From Chondrilla cf. caribensis (Eukaryota > Porifera > Demospongiae > Chondrillida > Chondrillidae): a stretch of 64,000 bases of DNA. Of the stretch, positions 11,786 through 24,760 are shown piece after piece. The notes beneath the pieces were generated by a model. That model had not been told where the DNA came from and made no database searches. It worked only from the letters and a program-made list of their open reading frames with translations. Location: the NCBI GenBank assembly GCA_964020155.1, contig OZ026548.1, positions 3,714,897 to 3,778,896 on the forward strand, written 5' to 3'. Within the stretch, counting starts at the first letter, position 1; each line of letters opens with the position of its first letter. Made by a program: the position numbers and the translations under genes.

Positions 11786-14700
11786 TTAAGTGCTCTTCAC
11801 ATCAGTTGTAGGTTGTGCACTTTTGCTTGAGACCGACCCTGGCACGTCCAAGTGTAACAGATCACTGTCTGAGCCAACAATGGAATGTTCAGTAGTGTCT
11901 GGCATAGCACCAACAGAGGTGACAGTAGTGGGTGAATTGGATGAATCAGTGATTGCAGCAGTACTCTTCGGCACAGTGGAAGTTGGTAATACACTGTCAC
12001 ATACGGCAGTGGTCAGTGAGGTACTCTCCGATACAGAAGTGACTGGTATGGTAGTTTCCAACCCAGCAGTAGAGGGAGTATTCTCTGACACAGTGGTAGG
12101 CAGTAGGGCACCATTGGATACACTTGTAGTGGGTACACCACTGTTGGACATAGGTAATGTGACATCCTCAGACAGATCAGTCACAGGTGAAGCTTGAAGT
12201 CTGAATACACAATGTACATAGGAGGTAACAGTCACACAGAAATGCACCATACACAATATAGTAGCAATGTGCAAGTGATGCATTTGTGCAAAGTGCAATG
12301 CACACATAGTGATGGATTTGTGTAAAGTGCAATGCCAATCAAGTTCAATCATTTATTATTATCTGAATGACCTGAATGAACCCAATGTCCACCATTCAGG
12401 CTACACACGTCACTCAGTTCACACGAACACAATACATGTACATGTTATATCATTTTAGGAAGGATACGCAGGGAATGGATTCTTTATAGACCACCTCAGC
12501 TGTTGCCGTTGGTATCCCATAAAAAAGGATCCATTTCCTGTGTTTCCTTCCTAAAATGATATGAGAATGATATGACGGCTGAGGATCTAGGGATACACAG
12601 GATACAAATCCCTGTCAGTCTCTTTGAAGTTGCCACCAATCAGGATACATATTTACATATAGTGTGTATGTAACTGAATGTGTATTTAGAACAGTGAGAA
12701 TTGAGAGAATATAGGGCAATACCTTGATAGTCGAAAAAACAAGGCTGTCAGGGGAAGAAATAACGTGCCACATTACAAAGGTTGACAAATCATGCAGGTA
12801 ACGTCTATAATGATGACTGTGTGTTCACATAATGCTCAGATTATAAAGGATTTTGAATGAAAGAAATACAACATCAATGTCACACTATAACCATATGACC
12901 ACACAACATATGGAAGCCCACTGCTACTATTACAGGTGTACTTTTCTTCCTAACTCACTTTGATAGTATATTGTAGATGACAAGCCAAGGTGCCACCACA
13001 GGAAAGGATGCAGGTACAGGTATGCTGCCATGATCACAGATGATATCTATACTCTACAAAAGAACAATGTTATGAAGTGACTCACATAACAATTGTACTT
13101 ACATGGGTACATATTATGTATACCCTATATAGACATCAAAACCATATTGTAAGTGAAGGTTAAGCTGGAGGGACATTTTCACACCCGCGGAAAACTAACA
13201 GGGACTAAGATACAGTACATCTGTTCCAGCAAAGGAATCTGTGGAGCAGCAAGGCTGAACATGGCATCCTTTGCGATGGCACACACGTATGCTCAACACT
13301 AACTGCAGATGGCTACATGCATGCATGCATGCGCATACACATGTAACATACACAAACACACAATTATTTGGTACATGCTGCATGAAAGTAGTTGGTCATT
13401 TTAAAATTGTTTCATATACATATCTACTCGTATGTACATATGTGGGTGAAATTGTAATCTTAAATATGTACCATCACTGTACATACCTTCACCACTAGTA
13501 ACAAAATCTGTTGACATTCAGAAGTAGACAACAGTGTATAGCCTCCAGACAAGCACCTACCAAGTACAGAATACACAACAAAACACTTCAATATACCAAT
13601 ACCATGACACAAACATCACAGCTGGTACTCAGCTGGTTCCACTCACCAGTCAAGTTCTTTGAGAATAGTTCCCATCTCCCTGTACCAGACTCTGTCAGTA
13701 ACACTGCACTCTTCAGACAGAAGGTATTTCAGTCCTTCGGCTCCAACACACAGTGATTCCTAGTACATACATATACATAGTACACACGCATATACATTCA
13801 GATAACAATTATCGGATGTAAAAACAGTAACTGTGAACACAGCTCCAGAGAGGCAGTGGGTTGAAAGGTTTAGGAAGTTGATAATGTACATGTTTCCCCT
13901 TCCATGACATCATCCCCGAGTGCCACTGTATGTATCCATTGTTGTCTCCAATTATACAGGAAAGTACATATAACTTCCCACCAACAGTGCCTTATGTGTC
14001 ACCATATTATGTCAAAATTTATCTTCATAACAACTTCAAACCTACCACTACACACACCAATGTACTATATATTGATGAGTACAACTATTACTGACACACA
14101 ATTCACACATTCTTGCCTTCTTCCTATCCAGGTTGTGAAGGGCAGTGAGCAGCATGTCCAATCATGTCTCTCTAACTCCCAATACACCAACAGGTGGGTG
14201 GAGAATCTGCAGGAAACAATATCACTTTGTAACATACAAAATGTAGTATGCTTTTTGAAAATGGGGACCAGGTGTGAAATCAGTGGGTTAGGGTTGACAA
14301 ATGCCATAGATGATGTCTATTATGTATAGTAAATCTTTTGACAACAGATACATTGGGACCAGTCATTATGTCAACTGTAGAGAGGTTATCTGCACTGCAG
14401 AGTCCAAAATGTATTAGCACTATATGTAAAGTCCATTTTTGTAGGCTCAAAAGGGTCTTTTGCGGGGAGGTAATTTCTACTACATCCTGTATTTAGAGGG
14501 TTCTACTGTACATACCTAGGTATATATTGTACAGGTGCTTTTAACTGTAAATAATTAAAACTACACCAACTAACTTCTTTATATGAAACTTGTCCTTCCG
14601 AAATGGCTTTCAGGAGAGAGTTTGCAACAGAATCATACTCTTCTTCACAATAGAAATCACAAATCTGTACAGAAGCGTAGTGAGACATGACTCTGGTTCC

Positions 14701-17700
14701 ACAGTGTCTGGATGCACACCAAGGAGGTGCGCATGCATCACAGGGAACCACTGAGAGACTTAATCTCAGAACGTAATCTCTCATACACAAGGAGTCTATT
14801 ATGTTTCATGGATAAGCCACAGATATGAAGTGGGTACAGAATCATGTTGGCTAGTACTTATAGACCTTGAAGTCAACACACATCCACCTAGGGATATACA
14901 GTGGACCCTGCCACATGTACATCAAGGGTACATTGAGGGTTGAAAACACAACAAAAATTTAACAAGATTTGTGCACACGTTTGCATGTGTTGCAAGAGTA
15001 AGTGTGTACATGTATCTGTATATGTGTGAACAGTTACATATGGAAATGTGTGCATGACACACAAGAATTAGCAACGACTGTTCACATCTCATGCACCTCA
15101 CGACCTCATCACAATGCAATATTCCTTGAATGTATTGCAAGTGTAACAGGAACACAACACTCCACAAACAATGTGCTATACGTACAGTACCTTGACCATA
15201 GCAGCAGTCTGTGCACACAAGTCGATCTTCTTGTCAATTGTACCTACGATATAATTACTTGATTATCACTAGTAACAGACTACAGTGACAGGAACTACAG
15301 AGTTCAAACAGGGTACACCAAAGATATGAGATATAATATGTACAATCCCATCCACTCATTTTGTAATGATTAACATACGTACCTCTGGTAGGGCTGTAGC
15401 GGATATACAGACACTTTAGCTTGATTGTCGTATACAATCAAGCTAAAGTGTCTGTATCCGCTGTAGCCCCAGCAGAGGTACTTTAGTTGTAAGGTGGTAT
15501 GTTTCTGTATAAAACAATATAATTGTATACTAACTCTCACTCAGCATTGTTATGATAACTATCAATAGGTTGCTAGGCGATTAATGAACATATTTTAATA
15601 ACAATTACAGGTGTGCAAATTCATAGAATAGAGAGTAGGCCATAAATTACCATACCAATTGCAGCATACTAGGTGGGTGGGACTGTACATATGTACAAGC
15701 TGTTGTGGATGAGCCCCCAAACTGCCAATGATGAATTGTGAATACACTATACAACAAAGTTACATATATACTCACTTTGAGATAGCAATGGTGCTGATGT
15801 GAAATTAGGAAGCTGTAACACATTCACGTCAGACGACGCCAATGTATGTTTACACTATGTACAGAGAAAATATATGTATCTACTGTACACAGGTGTGTAT
15901 GTGCTGTCACGTTCAGACACCTACAGTCAATAATGTACATTAAGATTATAAATGCATTCAAGCATATGTACAGTACTTAATACTGAGTATGTATGTAACC
16001 ATTACTAAAAACTAGTACACAACACATTTATATAATATCGTACACGTGCGCACATATGGAATGTACATATTGGTGTATTGCATAATATACACACAATTTT
16101 TCCCAATTTCTGTTTTGGCTGTAAGCATGAAACATCTACACAAAAATAGCACTGCATACACAAACCTTGTCCAACAATTCAAGCACTATTTTGTCATCCT
16201 TCTTGTCTCCGTAGAGTTGGGCCAAACACCAAAACACTACAATAAAGAGGCATATCCTGCATCTTTTATGGTACTGTAAGTACCAGCAAAGTATTTTATG
16301 TATTATGTCAACCCTGTACCTCGTGGAGCAGCAGGTATATAGTCTGGTTAAAAACTCTGCTTGTACAGTTTGACATACAACAGTACATAATGTTTGTGTC
16401 CATGTGGTGACTAACATCTAATGGAGAGCATAAGTCCCTTGGGAGCCATCCACGGCAATGTCCCTTGAAGAAACGAAATGGAATTGACCAGCAGTTCCTC
16501 CCCCCTGGAGGGGAATAAGAATTGTTGAGCTACTGATAAGAAATACTTAGTGACAAGTAGTACATTGGGGTATACATTTGTATAAGATATATATGAAGGG
16601 GTAACCTTTTTCAAGAAATAGGTACTGTTTGAAACTACGGTGCATATGGAGAGTAGAATTGGGAGAATTATAAGTACATACTATATACGTTCATGCATGA
16701 CTTGATCGGTGACTACCTGTACAGTACATGTACGTATAATAGGTACTACACTAACTCACCCTTTACTATCAAACTGTTTCTTTCTCTTATGATCTGTCCA
16801 CAATTCCACAAATAGCAACAAGAAACTACCAATTTCCAAACAATACTGCTCTTCAGTTTCCTCCAAAGGACTAGCAGAGTACAAACCATGGAGTGATTTT
16901 GAATGTGTAACAATTCTCAAGGAACACATCACATACCCAAAGGACGTTGGCAGCTGAATATGTTCAATGACTATAAACACACAATTGACAAACTCTTGCT
17001 TCAACTCTTTAGACCTACAGTTACAATAAAAAGAACAGTTAATATGCCTATCACATATGCACTACTTGCAGGTGAATGTACTAGTTTGTGCATATGTACA
17101 CACGTGTATGTACATATGCTTGAAGACATGTATTTGAAGTTACCCTCTGCTCATCCAATATGTACAGTATGCATGTACTGTGCATATTGCTGCAAAGGTG
17201 CATTCTGTACACATTAACACAGCACATATGAATTATTTCTTGTTCGCGTATATTGTACATAAAGTGTACAATCTCCAACAACACACACGTACATACATCC
17301 GGTGTGGGCAGCAGTAGTGTTTGCAGTACATGGGAAATGTGTTAAAACAAGTGACACTGTGACTCACCACAACATGTCCCACTTCTCTGACAAGTGCAGG
17401 ACGTAGTGAAACATCAGATCAACAACACCTCTACATATGTGGTAGCAACACAATAATCCAATCACATACATTAGCACTATGTACTATGTAGCACTATGTT
17501 CCAGATGTTAACATATGATAGAGACCCCTTGGTTTCACAATACCTGTTATTTCGAAGACCTTCAACAAATTTTGGCACTTCTACTAGTTCATTCTCATGA
17601 ATTCTCTTCACTTTTCTTTCTGCTGTTGGCCAAAATCCAAATACGTATCTCAACTTCATAGAAGTACATTCATTCACAGGGTCAACTCACCATGAGTGGT

Positions 17701-19609
17701 GTCATCAGAAACATCATCTCTGTACATGAAGGAAACACACAGCTTGTACACGACATTAAGTATGTACATTTTCATGTAATGGATATGTACATATTATGTG
17801 TTCCAAACATTATAGTAAGATTTATGCAAATTACTTATACTCCATAACAACTTCATTGGAGCACTGAAATGAGTACAACTTCAAAAATGATAGTACATAC
17901 ACTGTATATGCTACCTTATATGGAACATAAGAACTACCACTAAGGTAGTGAGTGTGTTAGTAGCATTATGATAGCAGGTGCCTGGTAGTCTATTGAAATT
18001 CAGAAATAACTACAGTCTGGAAATACATAAACCCAAGTCCCCACAAACTGTACACATAATATACAAAAGCAACTTTAACGTTTAACAGTATGTCAAAAAT
18101 AGTATATACTGTACATTTCATGTACACGTACATAGCTACGTACATACGTATAAGAAATAAACTACAGTTACATTGATCATGAGAGTGAAGCCATATAGAG
18201 GCAGAGCCAACATAATAGTGTTACCATTGTAACATCACAACATGGAGGTGTTAAAAACAAACAGCGAGCAGTGTGTCTGGCCTGATGTACATATTATGTA
18301 CATCTGTGGGACTATGGGATATATGCACCAAATGTCTTGTGATGAAGGACACATACATGTAGTACAAACACATACGTACTTCATATGTTTGTGATGGTTC
18401 ATCAAACAAGGCAAATTTGTCCAATCTTCAATATCCAACCTGCAGACAAGATTTAGTTGGCACAGACACAAACATGCAACATTGGTATGAACCTACTTCA
18501 TGTGGGGAGGAATAAAAATCTTGATTTTTTCCCATACACTTGACAATTCAACAGATTTTCTTGTGGGTTTTACCTGCAGTACATTAGACATGTGTACAAT
18601 GTACAGTGGGGAATGCAAAAATTCCTCCCAAAGATCAGCCTACACTTACTCTTGAAGATCTTCGCTTTGGTATGTAGTCAACTGGAAAATCAGGGATTCT
18701 TCGTTTCACTCCTACTTTCACATCCGCTTCACTATCCTTTCCAGCCAAATCACTGGCTATAGGAATACACAGTTACATGTATAGATCAGGATGAATGTAT
18801 GTACACTATACAGAGAGTAACAGAGGCCATTGGTTGGCTTAATGTTCTGAGCACTCACCACTTTCTTGTACGGAATCCATGTCACTTTCATCCATTTCAA
18901 CACACTCTGTTAAGCACAAACAACACGTTTAGACAGATACAATGCATTTGTACGTTATACAATTGTATCACCTTTCTCAAGATCAGTGTAGTCAAACATG
19001 GACTCCAAAGAAATGTGGGTATGTAGAGAGGACTGTAAGAACAGTATAAAAGACACTGATTGTACCATCTGTTTATGTACTGTATGTACGTATGTACCCA
19101 TTGCATGATCTTATGACCATACACTTTGCAGTAACAAGGGAAGCAAACCTTATCAGCAATGCAGTGTCTGTACACCTGTTGTAGGTGTCTGCCAACATCC
19201 AGCCAATGGGGTTGGGTGAGTTTGACATCAATTGATGGTGATTTGGTAGTTGGAATGGGTTCCACATGCTCTCTACTACGCAATAAGTGTACATCCTCCA
19301 TAACCTGCACATGGAACACACGTTGGACATTATGAAATCCCAGCAGAATACAAGCTGGAATTTGTAATACATATGTACGTAGCTAAACAAGGTACGTCAT
19401 GATTTAGTACATACAATACATGTAATCTCAGTGTTGCCAAACAGTGTACACAAACACAGTACCTTGTTATATGCACTGGGTGTAGGTTGGCTTGAATACC
19501 TGAACAGACATACGTATGTAAAAGTAAATGGTTACAGATAACATAGATGATATTATTCACAATACCCTTGTACACTTGTAACCTACAGTACACGCACACA
19601 CGCACGTAT

Positions 19610-19687
<78 letters not shown>

Positions 19688-20584
19688 CTTTTGATACAGA
19701 TGAAGCTCTTGGTTCTCCCTAAACACTCATTGTGACCAATATCACAGCCATTACATCACCTTATTGCAATCCACAGCATACTGTATACATGGGGCATACA
19801 TACTGCATAGGGTATACCCATTGCATAAGGTACACACTTAGACTGTGCATACAGTACGTACTTCCAGATTTCACTCTGTCCATGACACAAGTATGGTCTT
19901 TCCTTCACAATCCACTGAATGTAACATATACCTACACACAGTAGACAAAAGACATGATCATAGGTCAGCATACGTACGTATGTGATGGAGGTACATCTAC
20001 TGTATATGAATGTACATACGTACACATGTATATGTATACACATATGTATGCCTGTATATATGAATGCATGCACATATGTACTGTAAAAACTCATACTGTA
20101 AGTTTGTGCCCATACACATACAGTACATATGAATCACATTATGTAACTGCAGTCTGACTTGTACCTTCTTCGAAGTCATCCTTTACCTCCAAGGCAACCA
20201 ATAATAGCTTCAGACAAGCTACAGACAAAGGACAGGACATGACAAACTACGTAGGGTCATATGTGTCATGATAGGTTGGTAGTTCAAAGGAAACATGCTT
20301 TGCTCGCTTGCAGTTACCAATATAACACACACTCAAGTCTCTAACCATGCAGCACCCTTCACATCAACTATTAAGACCAGTTTTGTCTGTCACCCACAAC
20401 ATCAGCAACAGTGAACAATGTAGCAATAATTAAAGTGCCATCCCATGACACAAGATGTCCCTTCCAAACATGATGTGCAGCTAATACAGTCACACTTCCC
20501 ATTATTATTGAGGGCGTCATAGCTAATACATATGAACCACCTTTTATTGTCCAGCCTCCTATATTTGAGAGCTACTGACACACA

Positions 20585-20640
<56 letters not shown>

Positions 20641-23564
20641 TTCACACATACACACACATGCACACATACATGCACAAGAAAATTTAGCATATAACATGAA
20701 GTAAATAGTACACAATTGTATGTGTGATTTCCCCACAACACACGCTCATACCTGGGTAGTCCTCAATGCTGAACAGCAGCCTGCACAGAGTGCTCAAACT
20801 GGGCCAATGACAGGGACTGAGGTGGATGTTCTAAATATAAGCAATAAGTCAAACATTTAACAGTATTTTAATACCTCAACTACCACCTTGCACATGAGAA
20901 CTGGGGAACACTGATACCTAGGAAGTACATTAGTACACCGACGTCGTATTGCTACAACTCCATCTTCACCAATACTGTAGTACGTACCGTGCAAGGAGTG
21001 TCAAGGTGGCAGGAATAGCAGTGCATGTAATAAGCACCAAGGACCTAGTACCTAGATGACCTGGATGTAGTATATACAGTGAATACTCGTTAATCCGCCG
21101 CAATTCATTTTCAAAGAATATGGTGGATTAATGATTTTGGCGGATTAATTGGCGGATTAATTGGATATTTAATGGTACTTGTACATTATATTGGTACTGG
21201 GAATTGTGGCGGATAAAGTGGTGGCAGATTAACGAGAATTTACTGTACCGTGCAAGGAGTGTCAAGGTGGCAAGAATAGCAGTGCATGCAATAAGCACCA
21301 AGGACCTTGGTCATATGTACTTTAGCAATACAGAGCTGCATCAAGTTCTGGCTAATCCATAATTTGACTATTTGATGTATTTACTGTAAATATGAGTGTA
21401 AGTGTATACTCAGTTCATATGATGTACATAAAGCATAGCAATGTACTCTCCCTAACAAAAGCCTTACATAATAAAAGGATTTAATATATAAGCACTTAAT
21501 TCTTGCATTGCAGACACAGTTGAAATGTAGTTGTATCCAATGATAGGACATCAAATTACATGTACATAAATACTAAACTTCAACAGTGTGTCTGCATCAT
21601 AACATTATATCCTTAGAATTGTAACTAGAACGAGCAGTTAATTACTTGAAAACAATGAGTCAGTTCAGAGACTTACTTGTTCCAGAGCCTGTCTAGCAAC
21701 CATGAAGTCGCCCAACCTCATAGCGGCACAGGCCAAATGATGCAGTAGAGTCACATCAGTGTTGTCCAGCTGGCATGCTTGTAGGAAGTGGCTGAGAGCA
21801 GTCTTGTCATCGGATTCTTCCAAGGCTATCAATCCGAGATTCTTCAAACAGGAATACTCCAATTTGAGTGACACTCTATCCAAAGGTATACCCTTGCTAT
21901 TCTGTTGGAGAGGGAAAGTGGCTACTAGTGCATTGTACATATAACAATATTGAAAATAATTTAAAGGCCTAATGTTAAAAATTAGATATGGATTGAGTGG
22001 TTCATGGACAATTTGGAAGGAAACTTCATAGTCAATAAAGGATTATGCGCGGTGAGAAGGCTTGATTACAAACTTTACATTAATCACATACAACATTCAG
22101 AAATCCAACTTGTGTAAAAGACCCAAAGAGTAGTAAAGTAACGAGAATGATGATCTGTATGTAGTGTGAATCCCAGTGTCCTACATGCACCCTACCAATC
22201 ATTAGCATTAACACATGTAAGAGCATATAAATGCATTGTCAGTAGCCCCAGAGTATACAGGACACCAACACAAGGTAACCATGGCACCCTCAACCAGGAA
22301 GGCACTCACCTCTGGATCCCCTACGTGCTTGGCTCTTGAATCAGTTATGAAAGGTGACTTCAAAAGTGCACCAAATGAATCTTTTGCTGAACCAAGGTTC
22401 CCTTCATTGAGGTGCTTTAGTCCGTCTAAATGCAGCTGAACAGCCCTGGCTTCCTACATGGATGTACATGAGTTGCAAATACTAACATTACAAAAGCAAT
22501 TGCTGGTAGTGGAAGATGATAACACAAGGACAGACTAGAGGCATTTATTTTCTGTCACATAAAAGAATGAGTGGTTACTCTTATATTCTATTTATAGGCG
22601 ATATATTGTGAAGCAGTTTTATATGTGTGGTGTATATAGGGCCTCCCTTTCATTGTCGTGTCATCCCTACATAATGAGTGCTAACCCACACTATGATAGT
22701 GATGCAGCTCTTTTTAAGGATTGTGTACTGTGTTTCTTTTTCTTGTCCCTCTGCTACTGATTCCACTGAGTACAGCAGTAGTGCATATACAGTACAGTTT
22801 GCTTAGTAAGTAACTTCACTCAGTCCTAGTTCATGTCACTACGTCCACCAGTACTGACCGTAAGCCTTACATCAAGCCTGCATGTACTTCTTATCAGAAG
22901 CACGGTGCTTCTGATGAGAAGTACAGGCTTGATGTGCCCTTTGAGGTACTTACCAAGTAAGTCAGACTGCACTGTATACAGAAGTCTGAAAACAGCATAT
23001 TAAACAGTCAATGGAATGAATTTCGCTAATTCAATTACCTCAAAACGTTTCACCATACAAAACACTATTATGTTGTAAGGTAAAAGGATGGAGATAATTT
23101 ATTTCAAAGTCATTTGACAGTGGATAGATCTCACTATAATTTGCCTTGCCTGGTTTGTAAGCAATAAGACTTGAGAAGGATAAGACTTACATTAAATTAT
23201 TTTACCAAAAATATGGCACGTCCGAAATTAGGCGCTCTTTCAATACACAAGTTTAGAAAATGTCTGTGCATTGTAATTACTATAGTTAACATTGGTTAAG
23301 TATTTGCCAAAATTACATCCTCATCCCAAAGCACCCTTTCACCCTCCATTTATATCTATACGCGTATAACTCACTACATGATGTACAAGACACAAAACGA
23401 ATAGGTACAATTTCTTTGAAAATCGTGGTCTTAGTGAACAGAAACCATATGCGGCTACAGATTCGATCTAAACTCACTTCAGCCTCTTTCGTAACTCTCG
23501 GAACAGTTGATTTGACGAACGAATCGAGACTTTTCTGCTTGAAGTTCAGAGCTTGTATGTTCAT
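11786..23564 (-). CDS. CABIN1: CABIN1-like calcineurin-binding protein / HIRA-complex subunit, about 26 exons, short form
   Basis: CABIN1 is the animal counterpart of yeast Hir3. It is a nuclear TPR protein of the HIRA H3.3 chaperone complex that also binds calcineurin. Exons with matching phases: 23478-23564 (start MNIQALNF), 22310-22453, 21677-21901 (TPR helices, LEYSCLKNLGLIALEESDD), 20752-20830, 20165-20218, 19862-19931, 19463-19499, 19149-19304, 18972-19032, 18859-18906, 18650-18756 (basic KRR), 18497-18573, 18380-18439, 17691-17719, 17544-17622, 16760-17014, 16166-16256, 15776-15812, 15191-15243, 14575-14664, 13647-13759, 12959-13053 and last exon 11786-12200 (Ser/Thr-rich tail). Less certain: 17368-17386, about 16430-16505, about 14120-14203 (in-frame TGA) and about 13230-13300. 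Homology runs colinear with vertebrate CABIN1 up to a VVAPWLVIYNILSK segment. The long C-terminal half, including later TPRs, is absent and replaced by the Ser/Thr tail. Several donors are GTAC-type. Confidence 0.8.
12447..12562. repeat. imperfect inverted repeat (hairpin) in CABIN1 intron
   Basis: The left arm ATATCATTTTAGGAAGGATA (from 12,447) is answered by TTTCCTTCCTAAAATGATAT (to 12,562). The arms are about 36 nt with a few mismatches and a loop of about 43 nt. It is probably a foldback or MITE remnant. Confidence 0.75.
15379..15481. repeat. near-perfect 103-bp palindrome in CABIN1 intron
   Basis: Two arms of about 48 nt face each other across a short centre (TTGATTGTCGTATACAATCA). Outer ends are GTACCTCTG and CAGAGGTAC. 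It would form a long RNA hairpin in the pre-mRNA. No cargo is present, so a small foldback element is likely. Confidence 0.85.
19611..19685. repeat. (CA)n microsatellite in CABIN1 intron
   Basis: CA dinucleotide tract of about 75 bp. It lies upstream of the donor-proximal part of the intron before exon 19463-19499 and has no coding role. Confidence 0.95.
20579..20640. repeat. (CA)n microsatellite in CABIN1 intron
   Basis: CA tract between exons 20752-20830 and 20165-20218. Confidence 0.95.
20988..21308. repeat. 60-bp direct repeat bracketing a MITE
   Basis: A block beginning CCGTGCAAGGAGTGTCAAGG at 20,988 recurs at 21,248 with few changes, to CACCAAGGACC. The interval between the copies is about 200 bp and is mostly the MITE at 21,077-21,245. 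This looks like a local tandem duplication or a recombination event tied to the insertion. Confidence 0.8.
21077..21245. mobile_element. pogo-like MITE, family 2, best preserved copy
   Basis: Left end CAGTGAATACTCGTTAATCC, right end GGCAGATTAACGAGAATTTACTG. TA flanks both sides (21,075-21,076 and 21,246-21,247), as expected for Tc1/mariner/pogo insertion. The element is 169 bp with no coding capacity and lies in a CABIN1 intron. Confidence 0.85.
22869..22935. repeat. inverted repeat (hairpin) in CABIN1 intron 1
   Basis: ACATCAAGCCTG...CTTATCAGAAGCA faces TGCTTCTGATGAGAAGTACA...GGCTTGATGT across a 3-nt loop, with a 3-4 nt bulge. It is a strong potential RNA hairpin with no cargo. Confidence 0.85.
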
Positions 23565-24018
23565 GTTGGGGGCTCCACCATTGGAAGAGGCGTTTAATGT
23601 AACAGTGATCGGTTCATAAACGCCAGTAGCTATTGTTGTTACGCGCAACCCATTTACAGTCAACCAAGTAATTCGAGTTGAAAAAATTAAAGCTTCGTTG
23701 AGCTGCCGTCCCCCCCCCCCCACACACGCGCGTACATTGTTACTATGGTGTATATCATTGTACACTATTATAGAGTATTTGATAACGTTAACGTTAGGTG
23801 CATATATAATTATGCATGGTGCATGCACGTGCAGTTCATGTCTCTTGACCAGTACACTACGTATACATAACCTATACTAATAATTATAATTGATCCTTCA
23901 CTAGCACACAGTGAAAGTGGGATAAAATGACATTATCACATAACACAACACATAATTCAAACAACAAGTGATAAAATGTACAGACCTGATGCCAAAGGAG
24001 AGGAACCAAGTACAAATG

Positions 24019-24510
24019 TGAGCAGTTGGTGTAGTGAGCAGTTGGTGTAGTGAGCAGTTGGTGTAGTGAGCAGTTGGTGTAGTGAGCAGTTGGTGTAGTG
24101 AGCAGTTGATGTAGTGAGCAGTTGGTGTAGTGAGCAGTTGATGTAGTGAGCAGTTGGTGTAGTGAGCAGTTGATGTAGTGAGCAGTTGGTGTAGTGAGCA
24201 GTTGATGTAGTGAGCAGTTGATGTAGTGAGCAGTTGATGTAGTGAGCAGTTGATGTAGTGAGCAGTTGATGTAGTGAGCAGTTGATGTAGTGAACAGTTG
24301 ATGTAGTGAGCAGTTGATGTAGTGAGCAGTTGGTGTGGTGAGCAGTTGGTGTAGTGAGCAGTTGGTGTAGTGAGCAGTTGATGTAGTGAGCAGTTGGTGT
24401 AGTGAGCAGTTGGTGTAGTGAGCAGTTGATATAGTGAGCAGTTGGTGTAGTGAGCAGTTGGTGTAGTGAGCAGTTAATATAGTGAGCAGTTGGTGTAGTG
24501 AGCAGTTGAT
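24019..24510. repeat. 16-bp minisatellite (about 30 units)
   Basis: Tandem units of GTGAGCAGTTGGTGTA, with a G/A variant at the twelfth base. The array is flanked by the same sequence (GATAAAATGTACA) at about 23,972 and 24,508. Unit 2 has a single GATAAAATGTACA at about 43,033 and no array. The overlapping ORFs (threonine/histidine/leucine-rich) are artefacts of the repeat. Confidence 0.9.
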
Positions 24511-24760
24511 AAAATGTACAATTAAAATTATACAGATAAATAACAAGGATAAAAACAATGATAAAATAAATAAATAAAACATAAAAACACATTTATTTTT
24601 TATTAGGAAAAATGTACACCAATTGAATTGTGACAGATGGCTCAGTCTCCTTGCAGCTGTCCTACTGAAGGCTGCAATACTTCCACACTAGACACAAACT
24701 GATATACATTGCATCAGATGACCAGTGTGTGTGCGTATACAATACAATACAATACATGTG

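Noticed and set aside
14503..14790. Single-exon gene in the CABIN1 region
   Set aside because: Only 14,575-14,664 is coding-like, bounded by consensus splice sites and matching CABIN1 order. The rest is intron.
24019..24510. Regular short repeats as a CRISPR array
   Set aside because: The units are contiguous 16-mers without unique spacers, in an intron-rich animal genome with no cas genes. It is a minisatellite.
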